Made by a program: the position numbers and the translations under genes
Source of the DNA: an uncultured Poribacteria bacterium
GTDB taxonomy: Bacteria; Poribacteria; WGA-4E; WGA-3G
Assembly: GCA_958295855.1 (NCBI GenBank)
Contig: OY282383.1
Span: 4,568,481 to 4,632,480, forward strand
DNA: 64,000 bases
Direction: 5' to 3'
Part shown: one piece after another, positions 53,356 to 63,145 of the stretch
Numbering within the stretch: position 1 is the first letter of the stretch
Layout of the letters: each line of letters opens with the position of its first letter
Notes under the pieces: generated by a model
The model's database searches: none
Seen by the model: the letters and a program-made list of their open reading frames with translations, nothing else
What the model was told of the DNA's origin: nothing

Positions 53356-54954
53356 CTAATACGGTTTTCCGAGCAGTTCAAATGTAACGCTTTGTGCCGC
53401 TGCGCCTTGCATCTGGACGGAGGTGCGGTTGCTTGCAATGTCCCGGATGCGGTGCTTCGCGATGCCAAGGTTTATCAGAAATTGTGCAACCGCGGATGCG
53501 CGTTGCGCTGCGAGGATGCGATTCGCCGCCGCATCGCCCTCTTGGCGCGTATGCCCGGCTACCCTGAGATAGTAGTGCGGAAAGGACTTCAGGTCTGCGG
53601 CGATGCGTTTGAGTGCGCGTTGGCTATTGGGCAAAATCCGGGCGTTGCCCCTGCCGAATTGGATCGGTTCTATCTTCATGGTTGCAACAGGCGCAAGGGT
53701 TTCCCAGTTTGCTGCCGATAACGGATTGAGGGCTGCTGTTTCTCGAACCTCTTCCGCAGGAGGCACCCCTGCGAAAATATCGTCCAATCCATCAGCGTTT
53801 CCGCTTGTGTTCAGCACGCCAGGGTGGAATTTATCATGGTGGAGCGAGCGCAAAATGCCTTCATAAAACAGTGTTTCATAATTTCCTGACAACGCATCCG
53901 CGGGAATCGAGTGTGTCATCACGAGTACCTGCATAATTTTACCAATCATCGTCTCAAGCCGGTCAGTGCCTTTTGCCGATGCCCCAGAAATCACCCCGAA
54001 ATGTGCGTAGTTCTCAACCGTGTTCCGCCATTCAATGCTCTCAACCAGTTTAGAAGTTTCGTGTCGGCTAAGTGCACCGCCATACTGTTTTGTATCCGCT
54101 TGAATTAGGGACAGCAACCCTTCTGGCTGGTTGTTGTAATCATAGTTTGCGCGCAGGTAGGCTTGCACGACATGCGTGACGAGCTCGGGTTGGGCACTCA
54201 AAAATTCGCGCTGTGCGACAAGCACATCGACAATATACCCCTTGAGTTTTGAACTGTCCAGCAGCAGATGTACGCCTTCAATTGCAAGTGCCTTTGTCAC
54301 GTAAGGCTCCCACACCACGTACGCGTGCGGTGCATCCGGGTCTGCGGACTTAAGTTTCTTATAGACAGATTCGGCACCGTTTGTCTCTACTGCCCACGAA
54401 GCGGGTAGACTTGGCAAGCTCATCTTGTTAATCATAATGCGGGCGAGCGTTTCACTCGGCGAATCCGGCGTGAGGACGATGCGCGCCTGCGGATTGCTTA
54501 AACTCGGAATCTGCGGGACACCTCGCTCATAAGCGACAATCGCATCTGCCCCTTTGGATTCATCAATCACCAAAATAATTGAACCCGGAAACTCGCCGAG
54601 TGCACTGCCCGCTTTGAGGTAGGCATCAATTGTGAAAACCGCCATCTGCACCTTACCGCTTTTCAGGTCGCGGGCTCTGCGCGCGTAATCGGCTTTGTCG
54701 TCAACGAAGGTGAGTTTAATCGCCTGCCGGTCAAGCAGATTCTTAACAGCAGGGGAACGGAGTATGGCATACCCTGGAAACGAGTCGTGTGCCACCTTGA
54801 TAGTGTGTGCATATCGTTGGGTGCTCGTCTCTTTAACAAGGTCGCCTCGGAGCCGGGGTTCAACGACAAACTTATAGACGAGTCCGATGATGCCGATGAT
54901 AACGAGCCAGCTGGCTGCCATGATGATTTTGCTTCTTTTTTTGTCAGCGTCCAT
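53356..54954 (-). CDS. Substrate-binding (NMT1/PBP-like) protein fused to OmpA C-terminal domain
   Basis: N-terminal TM; GKVQMAVFTIDAYLKAG...; C-terminal YYLRVAGHTRQEGDAAANRILAAQRASAVAQFLINLGIAKHRI. Confidence 0.8.
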   Translation of the reverse strand: MDADKKRSKIIMAASWLVIIGIIGLVYKFVVEPRLRGDLVKETSTQRYAHTIKVAHDSFPGYAILRSPAVKNLLDRQAIKLTFVDDKADYARRARDLKSGKVQMAVFTIDAYLKAGSALGEFPGSIILVIDESKGADAIVAYERGVPQIPSLSNPQARIVLTPDSPSETLARIMINKMSLPSLPASWAVETNGAESVYKKLKSADPDAPHAYVVWEPYVTKALAIEGVHLLLDSSKLKGYIVDVLVAQREFLSAQPELVTHVVQAYLRANYDYNNQPEGLLSLIQADTKQYGGALSRHETSKLVESIEWRNTVENYAHFGVISGASAKGTDRLETMIGKIMQVLVMTHSIPADALSGNYETLFYEGILRSLHHDKFHPGVLNTSGNADGLDDIFAGVPPAEEVRETAALNPLSAANWETLAPVATMKIEPIQFGRGNARILPNSQRALKRIAADLKSFPHYYLRVAGHTRQEGDAAANRILAAQRASAVAQFLINLGIAKHRIRDIASNRTSVQMQGAAAQSVTFELLGKPY

Positions 54955-54960
54955 GATGTT

Positions 54961-55896
54961 CTATTTCCTATTTCTGAAAACAAGGAAGCCAATAACGACT
55001 ACGACGAGAATGATAACAAGCCATGTGGTGTTTTTCCCCCATCCGGAGTCATCATCACGTTGCTGGTGTGTCAGTTTTCTCGGCGTTGTTGGTTGCGATG
55101 GCGTTGCCTGCTCAGACTTCATTACAGCAATTGCGGTATTGCTCGGCGGCTTTGTGAGTTTTTGAATTAAATCGGTGGCAATTTCATAAGAAAGCGGTGT
55201 AATGTATTCAAATACATCTTCGCCGCCAACATCCGTTCCCGTATCGCCGGTTTCCGCAAGGATTTGCGACACTGCCGCCACCAACTCACCAGGGTTATCT
55301 GCGTTGCGGTAGCTATCCACGACCTTTGCCAACATGTGGTCGGTTTTCATATCAACACCGATAACATCAATGCGGAGCTGCTGGTTGAGAATCTCAGGCG
55401 TATAGTGCTTGACTTTGCTGGCATCCGAGGCTTCACCATCTGTCACAACTAACAAGCGGTATGTGCCGTAGTTGTACTGTTTTTCCCGTTGTTCCAGGAG
55501 GCGATTCGCCCCGATGCGGAGATATTTCCCGAGGGGCGTGCCGCCGCCGGGCACTGGTAAATGGATGGCTGCTATCAGTTTTTGCGTATCCTTTGCCCCC
55601 AACGGATACACCCATTCGTTCCGGATGTTCGTACCACTAAACACCAGCAATCCGATCCGCGTGTCATCAGGAACTTTCGCAAGTACTTCCTGTAGTGCTG
55701 CCTTTGCTGCTTCCATCTTTGACTTCGTCCGGTCTCCGCTAAACGTGTCCTGCATGGAACCGGAGGCATCGAGAATCACAACAATGTTATCTCCATGAAT
55801 CTCATCGTCAGCACTGCTTATCTGGAAACCAAAAATGAGCAGACTCAGTAGGAGAATGCATCGCACGCCGAAGTTCGCTGCTATGATAGATTTCAT
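54961..55896 (-). CDS. VWA domain protein with C-terminal TM anchor
   Basis: NIVVILDASGSMQD (MIDAS DxSxS), LLVVTDGEASD; C-terminal TTWLVIILVVVVIGFLVFRNRK. Confidence 0.88.
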   Translation of the reverse strand: MKSIIAANFGVRCILLLSLLIFGFQISSADDEIHGDNIVVILDASGSMQDTFSGDRTKSKMEAAKAALQEVLAKVPDDTRIGLLVFSGTNIRNEWVYPLGAKDTQKLIAAIHLPVPGGGTPLGKYLRIGANRLLEQREKQYNYGTYRLLVVTDGEASDASKVKHYTPEILNQQLRIDVIGVDMKTDHMLAKVVDSYRNADNPGELVAAVSQILAETGDTGTDVGGEDVFEYITPLSYEIATDLIQKLTKPPSNTAIAVMKSEQATPSQPTTPRKLTHQQRDDDSGWGKNTTWLVIILVVVVIGFLVFRNRK

Positions 55897-55935
55897 AAAA
55901 ATGCCCTATATCGGGAGTAGTTGTCAGTTAACCAT

Positions 55936-57819
55936 TCAAAAGTCAAAATCAGCGTCTGCGACTGCTTCTGCTGAAACTTTAATCAATGCGAATTCAACGC
56001 GCCGGTTTTCTGCGGCTTCAGCACGGCTTGTTGGCTTGGCGATAACAGGCTCTTTAATCCCGACACCGACTGGCACAATCTGGTCTGCATCTATGCGTGC
56101 GTTTTTGCGGCGTGCATAAGCGATAATCGCCTGCTTCACTGCTTGGCTCCGCTGCTCGGAGAGTTTGAGTGCAGCCCGCATCACCTGGTAGGGGCTTTCA
56201 ACGTCGCTACCATCGTCAAACTTCTTCTGCTGAATGAGCCGGATCAGATTGGCAGTATCTTCCAAGCGAAAAGCCTTACCGTTCATAAAATATTTGTAGT
56301 TTCCGCGCGTGCCGGTCCGCTTCAAAATCCCTGTTTGAAGGCTTGTTTTCACTAACACGCTCAGTGTTCGCGAGGGATCGCTGTGGCCCTTTATCGCAAT
56401 GGCAGCATTGCCGTATTTTGAAGCCAGCTCAACAACCCTGTCAAATTCTTCGCGATATTGGACATCGCTAAAGGTATCTTGATTCGCCTTAAATTGGATT
56501 GTGAAGGAGATGAGCGTCTTTTCGTCAAGGACTGCATCCTCATTAAACGCCTCAATTTCAGCACGAACTGTCTCTTTTTTGAAACGCTGTTGCTTCAGCT
56601 GCGCGGGAGCGGTCACGGTTGTAGTGAGCAGCTTCGTAAATGTCGGCGCGTTGAAATTTAAATCAGAGGGGATGAGCGCGTATTTCTGCCTTGCAAACCC
56701 CCAGTTTACTGCCATGTCGAGCCCTGCTTTGTTGAAGCCTTCAAAGCCTGTGATGGTATTGCTCGGGTCGTTGAAGAAGGCGATATTTCCCGGTTGCCCA
56801 ACGAAGGCGCAATCCGCTATTAATCCGTGTGCATCCTCTTCAAGGGTGGGCAGCACCTCTTTGCCATAGATAGTTTGCATCATCGTCAGGAGCTGCGTAT
56901 ATTTTTGGGAGCCGCTGGTTTCATAGGCTTTTTTGAGGCCGATTACCTCTTCTGCCCCCTTCAGATAGCCGGCGAAGAAGCGTTCAATAAAAGGTTTGTA
57001 AGCGTCGTAGAAATCCTTGCGGCAGGCGTAGACATCCGCGATGGAGCGGGAGAGCGTGGCAGTGCTGACTACGACGCTCGCGCCTTTGACAGTGCCTTCA
57101 GCCCCCGTGCCAGTATTTTCGGGCCCGCCTGTCAACCCAATCATATCCGGGGTTATCACAAAACAGCCGGCAATGGATGCATCGTTTCGGAAGCGTTCTG
57201 CCGGGCCCTTCGCGCCTGTTAATTCATCTACCCAAACGATTTGCACCTGTGGCTTTGAAAGCCGGGCAGTCTTCAACATATCATAGAGCATCCCGACGTG
57301 CGGCCCGCCCTTTTGGATAGCAATCTTTTTTCCGCTCAGGTCAGAAATTTTCCGAATGTTGGAACGTCCGACGAAGTGGTCACCTGCCGACCAGGTGAGC
57401 TGCCCAAAAACGACCGGCTTTGTGCGTGCATCTTTTCCGACAGCTTCGCTTGCCTGCGCTATCATTCTAAAGGTGCCGCGCAGTAAGGGGGTTTTTCCTG
57501 CGAGATAGTCGCGCACCTGTTGCTGAAAATTGTCGCCGGGCACCAATTTGAGATTCATGCCGAGGTCCGCCATAATCGTCCCGGGTTGTGTCGTCAATCC
57601 ACCGTTGGCGTGGAAGAGTGCCGCTTCGCCACCCCATGTGATATATGGCACGACCAGGGGTGTTATTGCCGTTACTTCTTGCACGGTAACGGGCCCGACT
57701 GCATCTGAAAACCGTTCTTGCGCGTTTGCTGATGGTGCAAGAAAGATTAGCCGACACATGAGGCAAAACAGCGTCCACTTCAAAAACCGCTGGCGACGCA
57801 AAATGGATTTTCTTTTCAT
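55936..57819 (-). CDS. Substrate-binding protein fused to OmpA C-terminal domain (paralogous architecture)
   Basis: Signal peptide; ISDLSGKKIAIQKGGPHVGMLYDML...; C-terminal AIAIKGHSDPSRTL...LSEQRSQAVKQAIIAYARRKNARIDADQIVPVGVGIKEPV...NRRVEFALI. Confidence 0.85.
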   Translation of the reverse strand: MKRKSILRRQRFLKWTLFCLMCRLIFLAPSANAQERFSDAVGPVTVQEVTAITPLVVPYITWGGEAALFHANGGLTTQPGTIMADLGMNLKLVPGDNFQQQVRDYLAGKTPLLRGTFRMIAQASEAVGKDARTKPVVFGQLTWSAGDHFVGRSNIRKISDLSGKKIAIQKGGPHVGMLYDMLKTARLSKPQVQIVWVDELTGAKGPAERFRNDASIAGCFVITPDMIGLTGGPENTGTGAEGTVKGASVVVSTATLSRSIADVYACRKDFYDAYKPFIERFFAGYLKGAEEVIGLKKAYETSGSQKYTQLLTMMQTIYGKEVLPTLEEDAHGLIADCAFVGQPGNIAFFNDPSNTITGFEGFNKAGLDMAVNWGFARQKYALIPSDLNFNAPTFTKLLTTTVTAPAQLKQQRFKKETVRAEIEAFNEDAVLDEKTLISFTIQFKANQDTFSDVQYREEFDRVVELASKYGNAAIAIKGHSDPSRTLSVLVKTSLQTGILKRTGTRGNYKYFMNGKAFRLEDTANLIRLIQQKKFDDGSDVESPYQVMRAALKLSEQRSQAVKQAIIAYARRKNARIDADQIVPVGVGIKEPVIAKPTSRAEAAENRRVEFALIKVSAEAVADADFDF

Positions 57820-57995
57820 ATTTTTATCCTCTCCTTAATGGAAGGTTGGAAGGATTTGGATGGAAGGTAGGCGCGATCTCCGAATCGCGATGCCTCCCAA
57901 TCTTCCACTCTTCCTGTCTTCTCTTCTATCCGCTTTTCTTTCATTCTTCCTTCCCGCCTTTAGATAACGGCACACGGCGTGTGCCTACTACCTTA

Positions 57996-58979
57996 TTACC
58001 GCGTGAGGGCATACGCTACCACATTCATTCCCTGTTCAAACGCCCAGACGCGTTGCTCCTCACCGCCGGGGCTACACGGCCTGCCTTCCCACGCGCAATT
58101 CAGGTCGCTGGGACAGAAATAGACAATCACCCGGTCATCTTCCATGATAGCCTCATCGTGATCGGAAATGCCACGGATGCGTTTATCGCCGCCGAGGTAT
58201 TCATCATGCGGATAGAGCGTATGATAAATCGGGTGGCTCATCTCCAATCGCTCAAACTTCTTTTCCGGGTAGACCTGCCGCATCATTTCATAGATATGCG
58301 GACGCAGCCCCCCGCGTCCACCCTTGAGGCGTACGTCACAATCTTCGACGTGGAGAAAGCCGCCCCGTTCAAAATAGTCTCTCAACTTTCGCACCTGTGC
58401 AGTCGACAGCCGAATCCCGATATGCCCGGTCATATAGAGGAACGGATAGGCAAATAACCCTTCATCGTCAATGTCGACATATTGCGGATGCTCACGCACC
58501 TCAACGTCAATCGTCGTATTTTCGGCGAGGACCTCGGTGAACTTCAAATCCGAGCGCCAGCGGTAATAGTTGACAATGTTTGTATACCAATCGCCGCCGG
58601 GGTACTTGAGCCTCACAAACGTGAACTTTTCGCCGGTTGCATCCATCCCTGGGTGATGGTGTTCAATGATACCGTAGCGGGTGCCGTAGTGAACATCGTG
58701 GGCAGAATCATAAGGGAGATATTCTCGGAACCCGAACTGTGCGTGCGCGGGACGCAGCAGCCCACCTGCAGCGACAGCAGCGGTGGCAAGCCCCACGGAG
58801 CCCTTGATAAAGGAGCGCCGCGACAGGGGGGCGGGTTTCAATGCCACGCCGGATATAAACGGAGGCTTGTCGGCTGCCTCCAGTTTTTTCTGACGTTCGG
58901 GGTGTCTACTGTTGTTTAACATGGCTCTTTTCTCCTTTTGTTTCAACCTATTTTTCTCGCGGTTGGCTTCCATGTCCAT
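57996..58979 (-). CDS. DUF4159 domain protein with Tat signal
   Basis: LSRRSFIKGSVGLATAAVAAGGLLRPAHA (twin-Arg); FTFVRLKYPGGDWYTN...RDYFERGGFLHVEDCD. Confidence 0.8.
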   Translation of the reverse strand: MDMEANREKNRLKQKEKRAMLNNSRHPERQKKLEAADKPPFISGVALKPAPLSRRSFIKGSVGLATAAVAAGGLLRPAHAQFGFREYLPYDSAHDVHYGTRYGIIEHHHPGMDATGEKFTFVRLKYPGGDWYTNIVNYYRWRSDLKFTEVLAENTTIDVEVREHPQYVDIDDEGLFAYPFLYMTGHIGIRLSTAQVRKLRDYFERGGFLHVEDCDVRLKGGRGGLRPHIYEMMRQVYPEKKFERLEMSHPIYHTLYPHDEYLGGDKRIRGISDHDEAIMEDDRVIVYFCPSDLNCAWEGRPCSPGGEEQRVWAFEQGMNVVAYALTR

Positions 58980-59009
58980 CGCGCCTAAAGGCGCGTTCTC
59001 GGATGTCGC

Positions 59010-59441
59010 TCACGCTTCCTGTTCAGTCGCTATATCAATACTCGGCATTGGGCGTTTATGCATGTCTACGGCATAGTCCCCGGTAAGCGATTCACATTGT
59101 GAAATAAACCGGGAAAAACCCGTGGGCCCAAGTTCATCTTTAAGATGCTTAATACCGAGTTCATAAATCTCAAGATCTGTCATCTTTTGGGTATTCTTAT
59201 GACAAGAGGCAGCTCCCCATTCTTTTCTACAGGGCTGTTCTGTCTCCTGAACCCGTTGAATCTCCTTTACGAGTGTCTCCATATCTGGTTGGGGGCGTTT
59301 GTGGCGCTCTACGGCGTAATCACCCTTGCCGGGGGCGCTCTGCCAAAAGAAGCGCATCATTCCACCGGGACCGAGTTTATCAATAAGGAGTTCAATGCCG
59401 AGTTCATAAATCTCAAGGCCGGTCATTTTGCGAACGTTCAT
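59010..59441 (-). CDS. Hypothetical protein with internal duplication
   Basis: MTGLEIYELGIELLIDKLGPGGMMRFFWQSAPGKGDYAVERHKRPQPD and MTDLEIYELGIKHLKDELGPTGFSRFISQCESLTGDYAVDMHKRPMPS. Confidence 0.75.
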   Translation of the reverse strand: MNVRKMTGLEIYELGIELLIDKLGPGGMMRFFWQSAPGKGDYAVERHKRPQPDMETLVKEIQRVQETEQPCRKEWGAASCHKNTQKMTDLEIYELGIKHLKDELGPTGFSRFISQCESLTGDYAVDMHKRPMPSIDIATEQEA

Positions 59442-59584
59442 TTCTAATCACCTCTATTATAACCTAAAATCTCGGAAAAATCAAGAGAGCATACACAATT
59501 ACGCCTGTGACAGAGAATCTCAGTCAGGAAATCGCAATTACGCCTCAGAGATGTTGAAAAGGAGCTCCGAATCAAGGTGAAGAG

Positions 59585-60937
59585 CTAATTGTCTGAACCA
59601 GGATTTACGGGATTAGAGAACTTCCGGTTGCAATTTTGAGGGACCGAGCACTCTGAAGTGACATAAGTTTTTAATTTGTCTCGCAAGGTACGCACCGCAA
59701 TGCCCAAAACCTTCGCCGTTTTTGTCTTATTTCCGTTCATCCACGTTAGAGTTTTCAGGATGAATGCCTGCTCTATCTCCTTCAGCGGTCGTCCGATGGG
59801 GAAGGACACCGTGAGGCGTTCTTCGTCGTCAGAACCTTCTTGGGGTAAGTGCTCTAGACGCACGTCTGACCCCTGCAATTCTGCCGGTAAGTGTATCGGT
59901 AAGATTATGTCCCCTTTGGCAAAGAGGAGGGCGCGAGTTAGGAAACCTCTCAACTCTCGGATATTCCCGGGCCAGTCGTAGCCTTGGAGTAACGCAAATG
60001 CTTGTGAAGATATGCCGCCATTCTTTACATCTTGTTCTTGGCTCCCTGTCTTCAAAAAGTGTTCGATCAACTCGGGAATGTCTTCGCGCCGTTCGCGCAA
60101 CGCCGGCACAACGATCTCAAGTGGCTTTAGTCGCTGATAGAGATCTTGGCGAAACGTGCCCTTTTTAACGTCTTGCGCAAGGACGTGGTTAGTAGCTGCC
60201 ACAACGCGGACATCTACCTGAATTTGTGAGTTCCCCCCGACACGTCTGATCTCGCCTTCCTCAAGTGCCCGTAACAACTTTGGTTGAAGCGCCCTGGGGA
60301 GTTCCCCGATTTCATCAAGCAACAGTGTACTGCCATTCGCCTCTTCAAACAGGCCGATGTGTTGCGTATCCGCTCCAGTAAATGCCTCCTTCTCATGTCC
60401 AAAGAGTTCATTCTCTATCAGGCTTTCCGAAATGGCAGCACAGTTAGCAGTAACCATCTTTTTCTCTGAGCGGTTGCTGTTTCTGTGCAATGCGCGCGCT
60501 ACCAGTTCTTTGCCAGTCCCTGTCTCGCCAGAAATAAGTACTGCTGCCTGCGAGTTTGCAAACAGGTTAATAGTGTTCAGGACCTGAAGAAGTGCTGCAC
60601 TCCCACCGATGATGCCGGCGTAATCACCATCCAACTCTTCTCTTACCCTAACCCCCTCCGGTAGCGACATCTCTCCTGCCGGGTTCTGAGCATTTTCTGT
60701 CACCATAGGGGCACTGTCTATTTGCTGCGCGGGTACCTGAGGCACCAACGTTATACCCCCCGGTTCCGCATTCAGCATCTGGCGATGTGCGTCACTTCCT
60801 TTAGACACAGTAGAGACTTGATAATCATGCTGTTCAAGGAGCTCGCGTAATCTCACAACCTCCTCGGAGTCATCGCCAACAATAAGAATGTGGTTCTGAT
60901 CCGTGAAACTATCTGTTTTCGTCCGCATCTTCATCAT
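59585..60937 (-). CDS. Sigma54-dependent AAA+ activator with partial receiver domain and Fis-type HTH
   Basis: HILIVGDDSEEVVRL; ISGETGTGKELVARALH (Walker A); GHEKEAFTGAD; STLLLDEIGELP; LKTLTWMNGNKTKTAKVLGIAVRTLRDKLKTY. Confidence 0.9.
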   Translation of the reverse strand: MMKMRTKTDSFTDQNHILIVGDDSEEVVRLRELLEQHDYQVSTVSKGSDAHRQMLNAEPGGITLVPQVPAQQIDSAPMVTENAQNPAGEMSLPEGVRVREELDGDYAGIIGGSAALLQVLNTINLFANSQAAVLISGETGTGKELVARALHRNSNRSEKKMVTANCAAISESLIENELFGHEKEAFTGADTQHIGLFEEANGSTLLLDEIGELPRALQPKLLRALEEGEIRRVGGNSQIQVDVRVVAATNHVLAQDVKKGTFRQDLYQRLKPLEIVVPALRERREDIPELIEHFLKTGSQEQDVKNGGISSQAFALLQGYDWPGNIRELRGFLTRALLFAKGDIILPIHLPAELQGSDVRLEHLPQEGSDDEERLTVSFPIGRPLKEIEQAFILKTLTWMNGNKTKTAKVLGIAVRTLRDKLKTYVTSECSVPQNCNRKFSNPVNPGSDN

Positions 60938-61559
60938 TTCCCTTTTTTTTTGACCGATAGGGTTAACCCACCTGTGTTTGGGCAACCACATTTTGGGCGC
61001 GGATTTTTTCGGTCTCGTTCGCCACAATTTGGGAGTATAACACATTTTTAAAATAGGTCAAGAGAAATATGCAGAGCCATTCAGTTCTTCGGTAGGCGCG
61101 ATCTCCGCATCGCGACTGATTCTGTCGAAGCAACAAAAAACCGAAAACCAAATCGCCCTAATGCCTGCAAAGCCTGCTGTCTGGGTGGGAAGCCGATTTC
61201 CGATGCCTCTTTCTACGGTTATGTGGGAAGGGTTTGTGTCACCCCGAATTACCGATTGGGACTCTACCAATGAGAGTTAAGTTGCTTTATACCAGGGTAA
61301 TTGACAGTTCTTCCGTGTAGCGCAGCGCAAACACTTTTTTCTGCAAGGGTGCGTGTCTGTGGCATGAAGTGTGTCGGCTGTGGGGGCGGGGTAACCCCGC
61401 CGCTACCATCACATTTTAGTGCGCGTGTGATGAGGGCTTGTTCTTCAGTGTGTCAGGTCTCTGTCATGTTTTCAGGCTAGCAGGTAGACAAAACGAAGTG
61501 AAGAAAAAAGCCACCGGTGCGCTTTTACCTACCGGCGGCAATCTGAAGGGTTACGCGTT

Positions 61560-62225
61560 TTAGTACTTCGTGGTAATCTTCTTGAGAGAACCATCCTCAT
61601 TGTAGAGAACTGTGATCCCTTCGCTTTTGAAGTATTCCAAATCTGCCTGCGTTGGTAAAATGAAACCGTTTGCCTTTTCCCATTTTGCAAGCACAAGGGT
61701 TTTCCGAGTTGCCTCATTTGGAAACAGAAACAACATCGCTTCAAGGTGAACTATCTCCTCGTCAAGTGTTAGATTGCGTTCTGACCTGATGCGATGAAAT
61801 TCCACATGTGTATGAACCTGCGGCATGTCTCCAAACCGTTCAATCAACGACTGGAGCATTTCGTCCGACTCTGGCAGTGGCGGTTCATCTTTCGCAGTGT
61901 CCTTATGTACCGAGAGATCGCGCTCGGGATTATGGACATGGTGCGCATCATTATCGGTTCGCCAATTGTAATCGTCAGAGGCATGTTGCTCAGGAGTTGT
62001 CTCACCCTCAGTCTCCACTTGTTCCCCCACGGGTTGATGCACTGGTGATAGCAAAGCATCAACACTCCGAGGCTGCTCTACTTCAGGCACCGTCACGTTG
62101 GTTGGAGGTTCGGGAAGACTTTCGAGAAATTTCCTTCTGTCCCACTCCGTGTAGATAATCATACCACTAACGAACAAAAGGACAGCCAGAGTAGCAAAGA
62201 TGAATTTCCACATAAGGTACCTCAA
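61560..62225 (-). CDS. Membrane-anchored hypothetical protein
   Basis: N-terminal TM KFIFATLAVLLFVSGMIIYTEW; His/acid-rich linker. Confidence 0.65.
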   Translation of the reverse strand: MRYLMWKFIFATLAVLLFVSGMIIYTEWDRRKFLESLPEPPTNVTVPEVEQPRSVDALLSPVHQPVGEQVETEGETTPEQHASDDYNWRTDNDAHHVHNPERDLSVHKDTAKDEPPLPESDEMLQSLIERFGDMPQVHTHVEFHRIRSERNLTLDEEIVHLEAMLFLFPNEATRKTLVLAKWEKANGFILPTQADLEYFKSEGITVLYNEDGSLKKITTKY

Positions 62226-62392
62226 CGGTCACTACTAACATTCCCTACAATGGCAGTGCCGCAGCATCGGTGCTGATTCCACTGTCGGTGCACCTCTCAA
62301 AAGAGAGGCGGGCTGCCAATACAAACACACTATTTTGTCAAAATTGACGACAATCGTCGACAAAAAAGAAAAACTCATTTTCTCATAGGGTG

Positions 62393-63145
62393 CTACTCCG
62401 CATCCTTGGCGCATCGAAATCCATAGGAGGCAAGCCGGTGATGGGGTTTATCGTAGTAGAGGTAATCCGATTCAAAGTGTTTTCGCAGGGACATCCAACT
62501 GCCACCCCGGAGGATTTTCTGGGAGCCGGGGCATGTGCCTGTCGGCGTGACGCTGCGCCGGAAGTCTTCGCCTTCGTAAGCATCTTCACACCATTGCCAA
62601 ACGTTTCCGACGAGGTCAAACACACCGAAGGACGAAACGTTCTTTTCTCGGCTGCCGATAGGGTAAGGCACTAAGTGGGCCCGATAGTCCGCAGCGTCAA
62701 ACTCAAACGTGTTGCCCCACGGATAGCGTTGTTTGGTGCCACCTTGGCAGGCGAGCGTCCATTCGGCGGCGGTTGGCAAGCGGGCACCCCGCCAATTGGC
62801 GTAAGTTTCTGCCTCATACCAACTCACGCCCGTGACAGGCAGCCTGGTTTTATTCAGATATTTTTCGTGGTAAGTGGATGGGACTGAAAACTCATAAGCC
62901 TTTAGGAATTCAAGTCCTTCGGGCGACCAATATTGCTGTTCTGTATAGCCGCCGGCTTCTATAAACTGATTGTATTGTTCATAAGTGACAAGATGTTTAT
63001 CAAGGTAAAACGTGTCAACGCTGACCGTTTCTCCTGTGCCGAATGCGTCTACGGTGCCGGCTTCTATCCGTACCCTCTCGGTATGAATCATGGGTTGTCC
63101 CTCTGGTGTTTGTGCATTTTGCTGACAAGCGCCGGTAACGTTCAT
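62393..63145 (-). CDS. Formylglycine-generating-enzyme (SUMF1) family protein
   Basis: LPVTGVSWYEAETYANWRGARLPTAAEWTLACQGG...YPWGNTF...DLVGNVWQWCEDAY...ILRGGSW...YGFRCAKD. Confidence 0.92.
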   Translation of the reverse strand: MNVTGACQQNAQTPEGQPMIHTERVRIEAGTVDAFGTGETVSVDTFYLDKHLVTYEQYNQFIEAGGYTEQQYWSPEGLEFLKAYEFSVPSTYHEKYLNKTRLPVTGVSWYEAETYANWRGARLPTAAEWTLACQGGTKQRYPWGNTFEFDAADYRAHLVPYPIGSREKNVSSFGVFDLVGNVWQWCEDAYEGEDFRRSVTPTGTCPGSQKILRGGSWMSLRKHFESDYLYYDKPHHRLASYGFRCAKDAE

